Below, piece by piece: positions 8,489-17,468 of a stretch of 64,000 bases of DNA; positions within the stretch are counted from its first letter, which is position 1; each line of letters opens with the position of its first letter. The position numbers and the translations under genes are program-made. The stretch comes from Solirubrobacter soli DSM 22325 (GTDB taxonomy: Bacteria > Actinomycetota > Thermoleophilia > Solirubrobacterales > Solirubrobacteraceae), in the NCBI RefSeq assembly GCF_000423665.1, contig NZ_KE384072.1:341152-405151 (forward strand), read 5' to 3'. The notes under the pieces were generated by a model that did no database searches, was not told the DNA's origin, and was given only the letters and a program-made list of their open reading frames with translations.

Positions 8489-9582
8489 GCCGCGCTCCCG
8501 AGCCGTGTGCGCACGCGCCACCCGCCCTGCGGCGCCGGACCCGCCTCGAGCTCGCCGCCGTAGACCGCCGCGCGCTCGCGCATCCCGTTCAATCCTTGCC
8601 CGCCGGCGGCGACCCGCGACCGGCCGTGGCCGTCGTCGGTCACCTCGACCTCGACGCCGTCCGCGTCGTAGTGCAGCCGGACGGTCGCGCTCGCGTCCGT
8701 TCCCGCGTGCTTCAAGGTGTTCGTGAGCGCCTCCTGCACGAGTCGGTAGACCGTCAGCTCTGCTCCCGCCCCCAACGCGACAGGCTCGCCGGAGGTCTCC
8801 AGGCGGGCGTGCAGACCGGCGGCGCGGACCTGCTCGAGCAGCGGCTCGAGATCGGCCAGACCGGGCTGGGGCGACAACGCCGTGGCATCGTCGGAGCGCA
8901 GCACGCCGAGCAGGCGCCGCATCTCGCCCAGCGCATGCCGGCCGGTCTTGGACACCTGCTGCATCGCATCCGCGGCGTGCTCGCGGCTCGCCGTGTAGCT
9001 CGCGCCGTCCGCCAGCGCGATCATCACCGAGAGGTTGTGGGCGACGATGTCGTGCATCTCGCGCGCGATCCGCGCCCGCTCGGCCGCGGCGGCGAGCTGG
9101 CTCTGCTGGTCGCGCTCGCGCTCGAGCTGCGCCGCGCGCTCCTCGACCGACGCGAGGTACGCGCGCCGCGTGCGCACGTTCAGGCCGAGCACGACCGCCG
9201 CCGTCGCCATGCCGGTGAGCAGGACGAAGCTCGCCACCACAGCGGTGTCGGCCCAGCGCGCGACGGCGAGCACGATGCCGAGCTCGAGCATCGCGGACGC
9301 CGCGATCAGGCGCCCGCGCGACTCCTGCGCCGCGACGGTGTAGATCGCGATCAGCAGGGCGACGTCGGAGAACTGGTTGACGTCCGCCAGCCACTGCCCC
9401 AACGCGGTCACGGCGATCACGGTGAAGACCGCGAACGGCGCCCGCCGGCGCCAGATCAGCGGAAGCGTGAGCGCGATGCCGAACAGCCGGGCGGTGCCGT
9501 GCGAGCCCACGACGCCGAGCGCCAGCAGGACCAGCGTCAGCAGCAGGTCGGCGAGCAGCGGGTGACGGGTCAGGCGGTTCAC
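8485..9582 (-). CDS. NarL-type sensor histidine kinase (HisKA_3)
   Basis: 365 residues from a GTG at 9582, overlapping the permease stop by 4 bp. Four or five hydrophobic helices in the first ~145 residues form a membrane sensor with almost no extracellular loop, the intramembrane-sensing type often paired with ABC exporters. A coiled linker (RAAQLERERDQQSQLAAAAE) leads to AREMHDIVAHNLSVMI with the phospho-accepting His, then LVQEALTNTLKHAG (N box) and DDGHGR (G box) of the HATPase. It phosphorylates the regulator encoded next. Confidence 0.92.
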   Translation of the reverse strand: MNRLTRHPLLADLLLTLVLLALGVVGSHGTARLFGIALTLPLIWRRRAPFAVFTVIAVTALGQWLADVNQFSDVALLIAIYTVAAQESRGRLIAASAMLELGIVLAVARWADTAVVASFVLLTGMATAAVVLGLNVRTRRAYLASVEERAAQLERERDQQSQLAAAAERARIAREMHDIVAHNLSVMIALADGASYTASREHAADAMQQVSKTGRHALGEMRRLLGVLRSDDATALSPQPGLADLEPLLEQVRAAGLHARLETSGEPVALGAGAELTVYRLVQEALTNTLKHAGTDASATVRLHYDADGVEVEVTDDGHGRSRVAAGGQGLNGMRERAAVYGGELEAGPAPQGGWRVRTRLGSAA

Positions 9583-10328
9583 GCGTCTCGGCGCACCAGC
9601 AGAATGGCGGCGAGGGCGATCGTAGCGAGCACGTACGCGCACAACAGGCCGAAGCCGCCCCACGCGCTCAGCGGTCCGCTGGTCGACACCGTCGTGATCG
9701 TCAGCCCCGCCGCGGACGGCAGGTAGGGCCCGATCTTGTCGCCCTTGGGCAGCACGTCGACGATCACGGGCACGACGAAGAGCGCGAGCGTGAGCGTCGT
9801 GATCGCCGCGGCGGTGTTGCGCATGAGCGCGCCCAGCGCCAGCCCGAACGCGCCCATGGCCCCGAGGAAGAGCCCGCAGCCGAGGACCGCGCGCAGGACG
9901 TGCGGGTCGCCGAAGGACGCGTCGACGTGCTTGGTGGAGAAGATCGCCTGGCCGAACACGAACGCCAGCACGCTCGCGATCGTCCCGAGCACGAGCGTGA
10001 CGGTGAGGAACACCCCGAGCTTGCTCCACAGCACCGGCAGGCGGCGCGGGACCGCCGCGAACGTGGAGCGGATCGAGCCGGTCGCGTACTCGCCCGTGAC
10101 GACCATCGCCCCGAGGACGCCGAACGCGATCTGGGCGAGGTAGATGCCGCTGAGGCTGCGCTCGACGGCGTTGTAGCCCGCGGTCGGCGTGCCCTCCTGC
10201 CAGTCGGACACGCTCAGCCACGGGACGAAGAGGCCGAGGCCGACGACCAGGCCGAGCGCGATCAGCAGCGACAGCCGGCTGGACCGCAGCGAATGGAGCT
10301 TCGTGAACTCCGAGGCGATCACCCTCAT
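9579..10328 (-). CDS. ABC-2-type transporter permease
   Basis: 249 residues with six predicted membrane helices: N-terminal SEFTKLHSLRSSRLSLLIALGLVVGLGL, a long loop (WQEGTPTAGYNAVERSLSG), GVLGAMVVTGEYATGSIRSTFAAVPRR, and C-terminal helices. The EY-x-TG-S-x-R-T motif is typical of ABC-2 export permeases. It overlaps the ATPase upstream and the kinase downstream by 4 bp each, so the four proteins are translationally coupled. The substrate cannot be read; related modules export antimicrobial peptides or lipids. Confidence 0.9.
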   Translation of the reverse strand: MRVIASEFTKLHSLRSSRLSLLIALGLVVGLGLFVPWLSVSDWQEGTPTAGYNAVERSLSGIYLAQIAFGVLGAMVVTGEYATGSIRSTFAAVPRRLPVLWSKLGVFLTVTLVLGTIASVLAFVFGQAIFSTKHVDASFGDPHVLRAVLGCGLFLGAMGAFGLALGALMRNTAAAITTLTLALFVVPVIVDVLPKGDKIGPYLPSAAGLTITTVSTSGPLSAWGGFGLLCAYVLATIALAAILLVRRDA

Positions 10329-11224
10329 GTCGCGTACTCCACGGCGTCGCGGGTGAGCTCCATGAACGCGTCCTCCAGTGAGGCCTGGCGGGTGGCGAGC
10401 TCGTGCAGCGTCAGGCGGTGCGCCGCGGCGCGCTCGCCGATCGCGTCCGTGGTGAGGCCTGACACCTCCAGCACGCCGGGCTCGTCGGAGCCGATCGTGA
10501 CGCCCTCGGCCATCAGCAGCTCACGCAACCGCGCCGCGTGCGGCGAACGGACCCGGACGACGGCCGGCGAGGACTGCGCGATGAAGTCGGCGGTGGACGT
10601 GTCCGCGAGCACGCGCCCGCGGCCGACGACGATCAGGTGGTCCGCGGTCAACGCCATCTCGCTCATCAGATGGGATGACACGAAGATCGTGCGACCCTCG
10701 GCAGCGAGCCTGCGCAGCAGCGTGCGGATCCAGTGGATGCCCTCGGGGTCGAGGCCGTTGACCGGCTCGTCGAGCACGAGCGTGTCCGGGTCGCCGAGCA
10801 GCGCCGAGGCGATGCCGAGCCGCTGGCCCATGCCGAGCGAGAACGTCCCGGCGCGCTTGCGGGCGACCGGCTGCAGGCCGACCAGCTCGATGACCTCGTT
10901 CACACGCGCGCGAGAGATCCCGTGGGTCTGGGCGAGGGCGAGCAGGTGGTTGAACGCCGAGCGGCCCGGATGGATCGAGCGCGCCTCCAGCAGCGCGCCC
11001 ACCCGGTGCAGCGGCGCCGGCAGGTCGCGGTAGCGGGTGCCGTCGATGGTGACCTCGCCCGTGGTGGGCGCGTCGAGCCCGACGATCATCCGCATCGTCG
11101 TGGATTTGCCCGCGCCGTTCGGCCCCAGGAAACCGGTCACCACCCCCGGCCGCACCGTGAACGAGAGCCCGTCCACGGCCGTCTTCGCGCCGTAGCGCTT
11201 CGTCAAGTCGATCGCTTCGATCAT
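10325..11224 (-). CDS. ABC exporter ATP-binding protein
   Basis: 299 residues from an ATG at 11224 (MIEAIDLTKRYGAKTAVDGL). Walker A GPNGAGKST, Q-loop, signature FSLGMGQRLGIASALLG (the degenerate LGMGQ form common in drug/bacitracin-type exporters), Walker B TLVLDEPVNGLDPEG and H-loop VSSHLMSE. The C-terminal ~90 residues form the usual accessory domain of this subfamily. First gene of an exporter/two-component operon ending at 7820. Confidence 0.93.
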   Translation of the reverse strand: MIEAIDLTKRYGAKTAVDGLSFTVRPGVVTGFLGPNGAGKSTTMRMIVGLDAPTTGEVTIDGTRYRDLPAPLHRVGALLEARSIHPGRSAFNHLLALAQTHGISRARVNEVIELVGLQPVARKRAGTFSLGMGQRLGIASALLGDPDTLVLDEPVNGLDPEGIHWIRTLLRRLAAEGRTIFVSSHLMSEMALTADHLIVVGRGRVLADTSTADFIAQSSPAVVRVRSPHAARLRELLMAEGVTIGSDEPGVLEVSGLTTDAIGERAAAHRLTLHELATRQASLEDAFMELTRDAVEYAT

Positions 11225-11291
11225 CGCCGGCCAAGCTACGGCCGCGTTTCTGTCGCGAACAACCGTCTCGAGGCTGATCTTTCGCGAAGGG

Positions 11292-11801
11292 TCAGGTACG
11301 ACCTGAGGCGTACGGGTCGAGCGCGGCGACCGCTTCACGCGCGGCCAGGACCAGACGGTGCGCATCCCCGCTGAAGTGCAGCGGCCCGCCGGCGTCGCTG
11401 AGCAGCACTCGCACGCGCGCCACACCACGAGCGTCCACCACTGCGGCGGATTCGAGGTGCTCCGCCAGCGCGAGCAGATCCGAGCTGGCCGACGCGACGT
11501 GGGTGCCCGGCCATCGGGCCGGCGGCAAGGACGGCCGTCGTGAGCTTTCGGCGACGCCCCGCAACGCGCGCGCCAACTGTCGGCGCACGGCCGGCGAGAT
11601 CAGCCGCCGCGCATGCAGCGTCAACGCGACCTCGGAGTCCGGGACGGCGCCGCCGGCCAGCGCGCGGTCGAGCGCGGCGACGCGCAGACGCGCGTTCACC
11701 CGCGCCGCGAGCGTCACCCGCTGCAGCATGCTGCCGCCGCCCGGCAGGTCGACGAGCACCACACGCTCTGCCCGTCGTCGCTGAACACGTGCACCGATCA
11801 T
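11292..11801 (-). CDS. hypothetical protein
   Basis: 169 residues from an ATG at 11801 (a GTG at 11864 would add 21 residues; neither start has a strong SD). It starts MIGARVQRRRAERVVLVDLPGGGS and then shows helical Ala/Arg-rich segments (VTLAARVNARLRVAALDRALAGG; HARRLISPAVRRQLARALRG) and a C-terminal SSDLLALAEHLESAAVVDARGVARVRVLLSD. There are no Cys, no membrane segment and no signal peptide. I do not recognise the family; the composition is that of a real cytosolic protein. It is upstream of the exporter operon on the same strand, 67 bp away. Confidence 0.5.
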   Translation of the reverse strand: MIGARVQRRRAERVVLVDLPGGGSMLQRVTLAARVNARLRVAALDRALAGGAVPDSEVALTLHARRLISPAVRRQLARALRGVAESSRRPSLPPARWPGTHVASASSDLLALAEHLESAAVVDARGVARVRVLLSDAGGPLHFSGDAHRLVLAAREAVAALDPYASGRT

Positions 11802-11923
11802 CTCGACACCAGAGTCTGATCGCCAGACGCGGCGGCCGGATCGGGAATCCTGTCCGACTTTCACGACCGGCGATACGCATGCGACGGCAGCGAGGCCTTA
11901 CGCGGGCGACATCTACGACGGTC

Positions 11924-14071
11924 CTAGCACGGGCCGTCGTAGCGGCAACTCACGAGGCGTGGGCGTTCCACGGGGCTTCCGGCGTCGATCGACCAGGCGA
12001 GCCGGACGAACTGGGCGTGCGTCCACCCGAGCGGCGTCGCCGAGCCCGTGCCGGTCCCCACTGTGTGACCGCTCGCCGGCGGGTTGTCGTCCCACACCTG
12101 CTCGGGCAGCATCAGCCCGTCGTTGGCGGTGTTCGCGATGGCGTCGAGGCGTGTCTTCGCGGCTGCTCGCGCGGCCGCGACCTTGCCGGTGAGCTGCCCG
12201 GCGGCGAGTTCGTACTCGCCTCGCTCGCCCGCGAAGATCGGCCACAGGCGTCCGATGCCGTCATTGGTCCCGAACGGCCGGCCGTCCGGGGTCTCGCCGT
12301 AGCCGTCGTGGTTGAAGCGGTGCCAGAACTGCCCGGTCGGGGTGTCGACGCCGAGCTCACGGTCGACCACGGGCAGGGTCGAGAGCACGTCGGGGTCGTC
12401 GGCGCGCAGGACGCCGAGGCGCACGAGCTCCAGGAAGCTCGTGTCGACGACCGTTCGCTGGTCGACGGTCGGACCGCCGTCGGCGAGCGTGTAGGTGGTG
12501 CCCGCGTTCGCGTCGCCGTCGATGCTGAGTCGCAGGAAGTAGGGCGACGCCGACAGCGGTCCGTTGGTGGTCACGGTCCACTGATCGAGGCGCGAGCGCC
12601 AGTCGTCGGCGATCGAGCGGTAGCGGGCGGCCTCCGCGGTCGCGCCGTTGGCCTGCGCGATCTGCGCGGCGCACACCAGCCCGGCGATCTCGGCGCCGAT
12701 GCTCGCGGGCGAGTAGCCGGTCGCGTTCTCCCAGCGCTCCTGCGTGACCGGGCCCTTCGCGAGGATGCACTCCGCCGCGCGCTGGACGTGGCTCCAGGTG
12801 CCGGCGTCGGTGCGGCCGAGTTGGGATGCGAGCAGGATCGGGTCGGCGACCTCGTCGAGCTGCAGGCCGCCCCAGTGCGGGGAGCCGTCGAGGTTGGAGT
12901 TCTGCGGCAAGCACCCGTCGGGCTGCTGCTGGCGCGTCCAGAGGTAGTCGAGCGCCCGCCCCGCGGCGGCGCGGTCACCCGCCGCGATCTGGGCCGTGGC
13001 CATCTGGTAGAGATCGCGCGACCAGACGAGGTGGTACGGCCCGTTGTAGCCAGGGATCAGGCCCCACACCCACGCCATCGTCGGCGACGCGATCTCGGCG
13101 CCGCGGAAGGTCTTGTCCTCCGAGGCCGCGAGGACCATGAGCGAGACGTCGTAAAGCTCCTCGTGGCCGGCGACGCTGCGCGGCCGCGAGCGGCCGGCGA
13201 GGTAGTCGTGCCAGCCGGTTCGGTACGCGCGCTCGGCGGCGCCGTAGCCGGCGGCCAGCGAGGCGTTGGCGGCCGACCGCGCCGCCGAGGCAGAGGTTCC
13301 GAAGCCGAGGGCCAGCGTCGCGTCCTGGCTTCCCGCCTTGCCGGTCAGCTCCAAGCGGCCGGTCTGGACGACATTGCCGTTGGGCGCCGAGGTGTAGTTG
13401 GCGTTCATCTCATAGTCCGCGTGCAGGTCGCTCCAGCCATCGCTCGTGCCGAGATAGCCGCTCGAGGTCTTCGTGAACGCCGGGGAGGCGACCAGCGCGC
13501 TGGCCGCCTTGGCGTCGGACGCCACCAACGCGCTGCCGGCGGTCGAACCGGAGTCGTCGTCCCCGTTCCCCGACAGGCTCGGGTCATACAGCGCGTACAG
13601 CCGGAGCGGCTTGTTGGTGAGCGACTCGAAGTGAACCCGGATCAGCAGCACGGCGCGTTTCGGGTCCGTCGTGTAGGTCTTGGTGATCCGGTAGCGCCCC
13701 TCCGGGTCGGTGTTGACCTGGCGGTAGGAGAGGCTGCGCGAGTCGGTGAGGCTGAGCGCGTGGCTGGTGTCCTCGCGCTCACGATCGACCCACGACCTTC
13801 CGTCACTGACCGCGAACTGCAGATCCCGGACCGCCGGGGTGCCGAGGTCCGGGTAGTAGACCTCGGTCAGCTCGCCCGCGCCAAGGGTGTGCCAGACGGT
13901 GCTGGCCGACGTGGTGGACGTTCCGAACCCGTCCTTGTCGCCGGGCGTCCACAGTGCGGACGCGCCGGGTGCGCCAGGCGCCACGCCGCTTGTCGCCCCG
14001 GCGGGCGGCGTGGCGATGAGCGCGCACGCGAAAGCAAGACCCAGGATCCCCGCGATCCGTCGGTAGGTCAT
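11924..14071 (-). CDS. secreted GH15 glucoamylase/glucodextranase-type glycoside hydrolase
   Basis: 715 residues with a signal peptide (MTYRRIAGILGLAFACALIATPPAGA). The N-terminal ~250 residues match the glucodextranase-type beta-sandwich domain (LWTPGDKDGFGTS, VYYPDLGTPAVRDLQF). The (alpha/alpha)6 catalytic domain follows: GLIPGYNGPYHLVWSRDLYQMA, RWENATGYSPASIGAEIAGLV, where the Glu of WEN fits the general acid, and LMLPEQVWDD, where the Glu fits the general base of GH15. It would release glucose from alpha-glucans outside the cell. Single gene, divergent from the oxidoreductase at 14163. Confidence 0.9.
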   Translation of the reverse strand: MTYRRIAGILGLAFACALIATPPAGATSGVAPGAPGASALWTPGDKDGFGTSTTSASTVWHTLGAGELTEVYYPDLGTPAVRDLQFAVSDGRSWVDREREDTSHALSLTDSRSLSYRQVNTDPEGRYRITKTYTTDPKRAVLLIRVHFESLTNKPLRLYALYDPSLSGNGDDDSGSTAGSALVASDAKAASALVASPAFTKTSSGYLGTSDGWSDLHADYEMNANYTSAPNGNVVQTGRLELTGKAGSQDATLALGFGTSASAARSAANASLAAGYGAAERAYRTGWHDYLAGRSRPRSVAGHEELYDVSLMVLAASEDKTFRGAEIASPTMAWVWGLIPGYNGPYHLVWSRDLYQMATAQIAAGDRAAAGRALDYLWTRQQQPDGCLPQNSNLDGSPHWGGLQLDEVADPILLASQLGRTDAGTWSHVQRAAECILAKGPVTQERWENATGYSPASIGAEIAGLVCAAQIAQANGATAEAARYRSIADDWRSRLDQWTVTTNGPLSASPYFLRLSIDGDANAGTTYTLADGGPTVDQRTVVDTSFLELVRLGVLRADDPDVLSTLPVVDRELGVDTPTGQFWHRFNHDGYGETPDGRPFGTNDGIGRLWPIFAGERGEYELAAGQLTGKVAAARAAAKTRLDAIANTANDGLMLPEQVWDDNPPASGHTVGTGTGSATPLGWTHAQFVRLAWSIDAGSPVERPRLVSCRYDGPC

Positions 14072-14162
14072 CAGTTCCTCCCAGACTCGAAACGCAACCT
14101 GCCGCAGTTCGTGCTACCCCGTTGGACCCGCGCCTATCCTGGGCCCGGTGATTCGGCGAACA

Positions 14163-15053
14163 ATGCGGGCGATCCGGCTCACGACGCCTGGCGTAGACGG
14201 GCTTGGACTCGAGACGGTCGACACGCCGCCGCTCGAGGGCGGTGAAGTGCTTGTCGAGGTCCACGCCGCCGCGATCACGCGTGGCGAGCTCGAGTGGCCG
14301 CTCGACCGGCTCCCGGCCGTTCCCTCCTACGAGCTCTCCGGGGTCGTCGCGGCGGTCGCGGACGACGTCGACACGGTGGCGGTCGGCGACGCGGTGTACG
14401 CGTTGACGCCGTTCGACCGCGATGGCGTCGCCGCCGAGTACGCCGCCGTACCCGCCTCGACGCTCGCCCCGAAACCCTCCACGCTCACCCACGCCGAAAG
14501 CGCGGCACTCCCCCTGCCGGCGTTGAGCGCGTGGCAGGGGCTGTTCGTTCACGGCCGCCTCCAGCCCGGCGAGCGGGTGCTGGTCCACGGTGCGGTCGGC
14601 GGTGTCGGCCAGTTCGCGACTCAGCTCGCGCGCTGGCGCGGCGCTCACGTGATCGCGACCGCTTCGCCCCAAGCGTTCGATCGGGCACGCGCACTGGGCG
14701 CTGACGAGGTGATCGACGGCCGTACAGAGCTCGACGACCGGGTCAGCCCGCTGGATGTCATCTTCGACACCGTCGGCGGCCACATCCTCGAGCGCGCACC
14801 GGAGCTGCTCGCGAACGGCGGCCGTCTCGTCACCGTCGCCGAGGAGCCGCCCGGGGAGGGCACGTACTTCGTCGTGGAGCCGAGCCGGGAACAGCTGGTC
14901 GAGCTCACCCGCCTTGTGGAGGACGGCAAGCTTCGCGTCGCCATCGACTCGACCTTCGAGCTCTCCGATGCGGCTGACGCGTTCAAACGCAGCCTCGCTT
15001 CGGGCAAGCACGGCAAGGTCGTCATCCTCGCCCGCGGCACGCAACAGGGATAG
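14163..15053 (+). CDS. zinc-free MDR-family quinone/alcohol oxidoreductase
   Basis: 296 residues; the ATG at 14163 (MRAIRLTTPG) is more typical than a GTG 15 nt upstream. GroES-like N domain (PPLEGGEVLVEVHAAAITRGELEWPL), then VLVHGAVGGVGQFATQLARWRGAHVIAT, the Rossmann motif with the AxGGVG pattern of the quinone oxidoreductase branch, and GADEVIDG, DVIFDTVGG. The zinc-binding Cys residues of alcohol dehydrogenases are absent. It probably reduces a quinone or enone with NAD(P)H. A hairpin terminator follows 7 nt after the stop. Confidence 0.88.
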   Translation: MRAIRLTTPGVDGLGLETVDTPPLEGGEVLVEVHAAAITRGELEWPLDRLPAVPSYELSGVVAAVADDVDTVAVGDAVYALTPFDRDGVAAEYAAVPASTLAPKPSTLTHAESAALPLPALSAWQGLFVHGRLQPGERVLVHGAVGGVGQFATQLARWRGAHVIATASPQAFDRARALGADEVIDGRTELDDRVSPLDVIFDTVGGHILERAPELLANGGRLVTVAEEPPGEGTYFVVEPSREQLVELTRLVEDGKLRVAIDSTFELSDAADAFKRSLASGKHGKVVILARGTQQG

Positions 15054-15060
15054 TCGGCAA

Positions 15061-15097
15061 CCTGCCGGCAAGCCCCGGGCAACCCCGGGTCGGCAGG
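15061..15097 (+). terminator. terminator of the MDR oxidoreductase gene
   Basis: Outer arms CCTGCCG/CGGCAGG and inner self-complementary CCCGGG pairs form a long interrupted hairpin directly after the stop codon. Confidence 0.6.
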
Positions 15098-15135
15098 GTT
15101 CGTGGTCTCCCCAGTTTGAAAGGACCACTCCCTAG

Positions 15136-16551
15136 ATGACAGTCGCGCAACGCTGGACGCTTGCGGTGGTGTGTACCGCCACCGCGATCCTGATGCTGGA
15201 CATCGCGGTGGTGAACACCGCGCTGCCGTCGATCGGCCGGGACCTCGACGCCGGGATGGGCGGGCTGCAGTGGGTGGTCGACGCGTACACGCTCGCGCTC
15301 GCCGCCGTCGTCCTCACGGCGGGCGCGCTCGCCGACCGCTTCGGCCGCCGCCGCCTCTTCGCCTGCGGGCTCGTGGTCTTCACGGTGGCGTCGGCCGCTT
15401 GCGCGGCCGCGGGCTCGATCGAGATGCTCCACGCGGCGCGGGCCATTCAGGGCCTCGGCGCGGCGATCCTCTTCGCCACCTCGCTCGCTCTGCTGGCCGA
15501 CGCCTTCCCGGTCGAGCGTGAGCGGACCGGGGCGCTCGCCGCGTATGGCGCCACGATCGGCGCGTCGTTCGCGATCGGGCCCGCGGTCGGCGGGGTACTG
15601 ACCACCGCGCTGGGCTGGCGCTGGGTGTTCCTCGTCAACATCCCGATCGGAATCGCCGCGCTGGCGGTCACGTTGCGCGAGGTCCGCGAGTCGCGCGATC
15701 CGCGTGCGCCCCGGGTGGACGTGCCCGGCCTGCTCTCGTTCACCGCGGGCCTGTTCCTGCTCGTCTTCGGACTGCTGCGCGGAAACGAGGACGGTTGGGG
15801 CAGTGGCGTCATCGTCGCCGCGCTCTCCGGCGCCGCGGTGCTGCTCGTTGCCTTCGTGGCCATCGAGGCGCGTTCCACGCATCCGATGCTTCCGCTCCAT
15901 CTGCTCCGCTCTCGCGCGTTCACCGGCGCGCAGCTGACCGCGTTCGCGATCTCCGGCTCGTTCTTCGCGATCTACCTCTACTGCTCGATCTACCTCCAGA
16001 ACGTGCTCGGGCTGTCCGCGATCGAGGCCGGCCTCGTGTTCGTCCCCAGCACGCTCGTCATGGTCGTCGTCTCCGGCGCCACCGCGCAGCTCAGCCAGCG
16101 CGTGCACCCCGGCGTCCTCGTCTCCGGCGGCCTGATCCTGGTCGCGATCGGGATGGCGCTTCTCACCGTCGCCCAGGTCGACTCGTCATGGACCGCGTTG
16201 CTCCCGGGTATCACGGTGGCGCTGATCGGCACCGGCCTGTTCAACCCGTCCGTCAGCGCCGTCGCGCTGAACTCCGTCCCGGCCGAGCAGAGCGGCCTCG
16301 CGGCCGGCATCAACGACACCTTCCGCCAAGCCGGGATCGCGATCGGCGTCGCCGGCCTCGGCGCGCTGATCCCCACCGGCGACCTGCTGCGCGGCGGTTC
16401 GGCCGCCGACTACGTCGACGGCATGCACACCGCGCTGCTCGCCGGCGCCGCTCTCGCCGCTGCCGGCGCGATCGCCGGGGCGCTCCTGATCCACAATCGC
16501 ACGGCAGCGGAGACGGCCACACCCGCGAACGTCGCGTTCGACGCCGACTGA
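15136..16551 (+). CDS. MFS drug exporter, DHA2 (EmrB/QacA) type
   Basis: 471 residues, about 14 membrane helices. Motif A-like GALADRFGRRRLF follows helix 2, the helix 1 motif is LDIAVVNTALPSIGRDL (the LDxTVVNVALP pattern of DHA2), and motif C-like AIGPAVGGVLTTALGWRWVFLVNIP lies in helix 5. These identify a proton-coupled exporter of the EmrB/QacA group. An AAGGA sequence precedes the ATG. No specific regulator is adjacent on the same strand, but a MerR regulator lies just beyond. Export of a toxic or secondary metabolite is likely; the substrate is unknown. Confidence 0.93.
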   Translation: MTVAQRWTLAVVCTATAILMLDIAVVNTALPSIGRDLDAGMGGLQWVVDAYTLALAAVVLTAGALADRFGRRRLFACGLVVFTVASAACAAAGSIEMLHAARAIQGLGAAILFATSLALLADAFPVERERTGALAAYGATIGASFAIGPAVGGVLTTALGWRWVFLVNIPIGIAALAVTLREVRESRDPRAPRVDVPGLLSFTAGLFLLVFGLLRGNEDGWGSGVIVAALSGAAVLLVAFVAIEARSTHPMLPLHLLRSRAFTGAQLTAFAISGSFFAIYLYCSIYLQNVLGLSAIEAGLVFVPSTLVMVVVSGATAQLSQRVHPGVLVSGGLILVAIGMALLTVAQVDSSWTALLPGITVALIGTGLFNPSVSAVALNSVPAEQSGLAAGINDTFRQAGIAIGVAGLGALIPTGDLLRGGSAADYVDGMHTALLAGAALAAAGAIAGALLIHNRTAAETATPANVAFDAD

Positions 16552-16559
16552 CCTCCACC

Positions 16560-16596
16560 GGACCGCCGGTCCAGCAAGGACCTCGACCGGCGGTCC
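16560..16596 (+). terminator. terminator between convergent MFS and CMD genes
   Basis: GGACCGCCGGTC and GACCGGCGGTCC form a perfect 12-bp stem with a 13-nt loop, 8 nt after the MFS stop. It can act in both directions. Confidence 0.75.
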
Positions 16597-16695
16597 ACGC
16601 CGAGGCCTACACGCGTTTGGGGCGGGCCATGGATCGGGTTCGGGCCGGATGACGATGCCCCTGACGACCGGCCGATCAGGGCGTAGCCCCAGCCG

Positions 16696-17079
16696 CTAGT
16701 CCGCGGCTTCCTCGGCTTCGAGTGCTTGGAGGCGGCGCATCGCGTTGATGGCTGCGGGGAAGCCGGCGTACGGTGCCACTTGGATGAGGACTTCGCGCAG
16801 CTCCTCGATGGTGAGGCCGACGTTGCGGGCCGCGTGCAGGTGGATGTCGAGTTGGGGTTCGCAGCCGCCCTTGGCGGCCAGCATGGCCACGGCGGCGAGC
16901 TCGCGGTCGCGCAGGGAGAGCCCTGGGCGGGTGTAGACGTCGCCGAAGGCGTACTCGACGATGTGGCGGCCGAGATCGCCGAGCGAGTCCACGACGGCTT
17001 CGCCGGCGGAGCCGTCGACTTTAGCGAGTGTGTCGCGGCCGCGGGCGTAGCGGTCAGCTGTGGGAGTGGCGGTGCGCAA
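16696..17079 (-). CDS. carboxymuconolactone decarboxylase (AhpD-like) family protein
   Basis: 127 residues from a TTG at 17079, chosen because GGAG stands 7 nt upstream and the length then fits the family. DVYTRPGLSLRDRELAAVAMLAAKGGCEPQLDIHLHAARNVGLTIEELREVLIQ is the CMD fold core: helix pattern, catalytic-type Glu, and His in HLHAA. The CxxC of peroxidase-type AhpD is absent. The start lies 26 bp inside the end of the MerR gene, so the two are translationally coupled and the MerR regulator probably controls this enzyme. Confidence 0.85.
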   Translation of the reverse strand: MRTATPTADRYARGRDTLAKVDGSAGEAVVDSLGDLGRHIVEYAFGDVYTRPGLSLRDRELAAVAMLAAKGGCEPQLDIHLHAARNVGLTIEELREVLIQVAPYAGFPAAINAMRRLQALEAEEAAD

Positions 17080-17461
17080 GCGTGTGCTCCAGGTGCTCGT
17101 AATTGGTGATCTTGTAGGTGACGGCGGCGAGATCGCGTTGCAACTCGGCGATCCGCTCCAGCACGCCGTCGCGGTGTTCCTCGAGCAGCGCCCGTCGCGC
17201 CGCGACGGTGCCGTCGCCCTGGCGGCGAAGCTCGGCGTAGCGCTGCATGTCGCGGATCGCCATGCCGGTCGCGCGCAGACGCTGCAGGAACGCCAGCCAC
17301 GCGAGATCCTCGGCGTCGTAGCGGCGTTGGCCGCCGTGCACCCGCATGACCGGGTCAAGCAGCCCGATGCGCTCGTAGTAGCGCAGCGTGTGCGCCGAGA
17401 GCCCAGACCGCGCCGCGACCTCCGCGATCGTCAACGCTCCCGACGGCTCCGTGATCGACAT
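17054..17461 (-). CDS. MerR-family transcriptional regulator
   Basis: 135 residues from an ATG at 17461. A GTG at 17470 is in frame but overlaps the predicted -10 element. The N-terminal winged helix is clear: LTIAEVAARSGLSAHTLRYYERIGLLDPVMRVHGGQRRYDAEDLAWLAFLQRLRATGM. A long dimerisation helix follows (LLEEHRDGVLERIAELQRDLAAVTYKITNYE). The C terminus is His-rich (LEHTLAHRHSHS) without the Cys of metal sensors, so the effector is probably organic. It is cotranscribed with the CMD-family gene from a MerR-type promoter with a 19-bp spacer. Confidence 0.93.
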   Translation of the reverse strand: MSITEPSGALTIAEVAARSGLSAHTLRYYERIGLLDPVMRVHGGQRRYDAEDLAWLAFLQRLRATGMAIRDMQRYAELRRQGDGTVAARRALLEEHRDGVLERIAELQRDLAAVTYKITNYEHLEHTLAHRHSHS

Positions 17462-17468
17462 GACCGAC

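Noticed and set aside
15022..16494. Open frames antisense to the MFS transporter
   Set aside because: No domains; the sense frame has clear membrane helices and MFS motifs.
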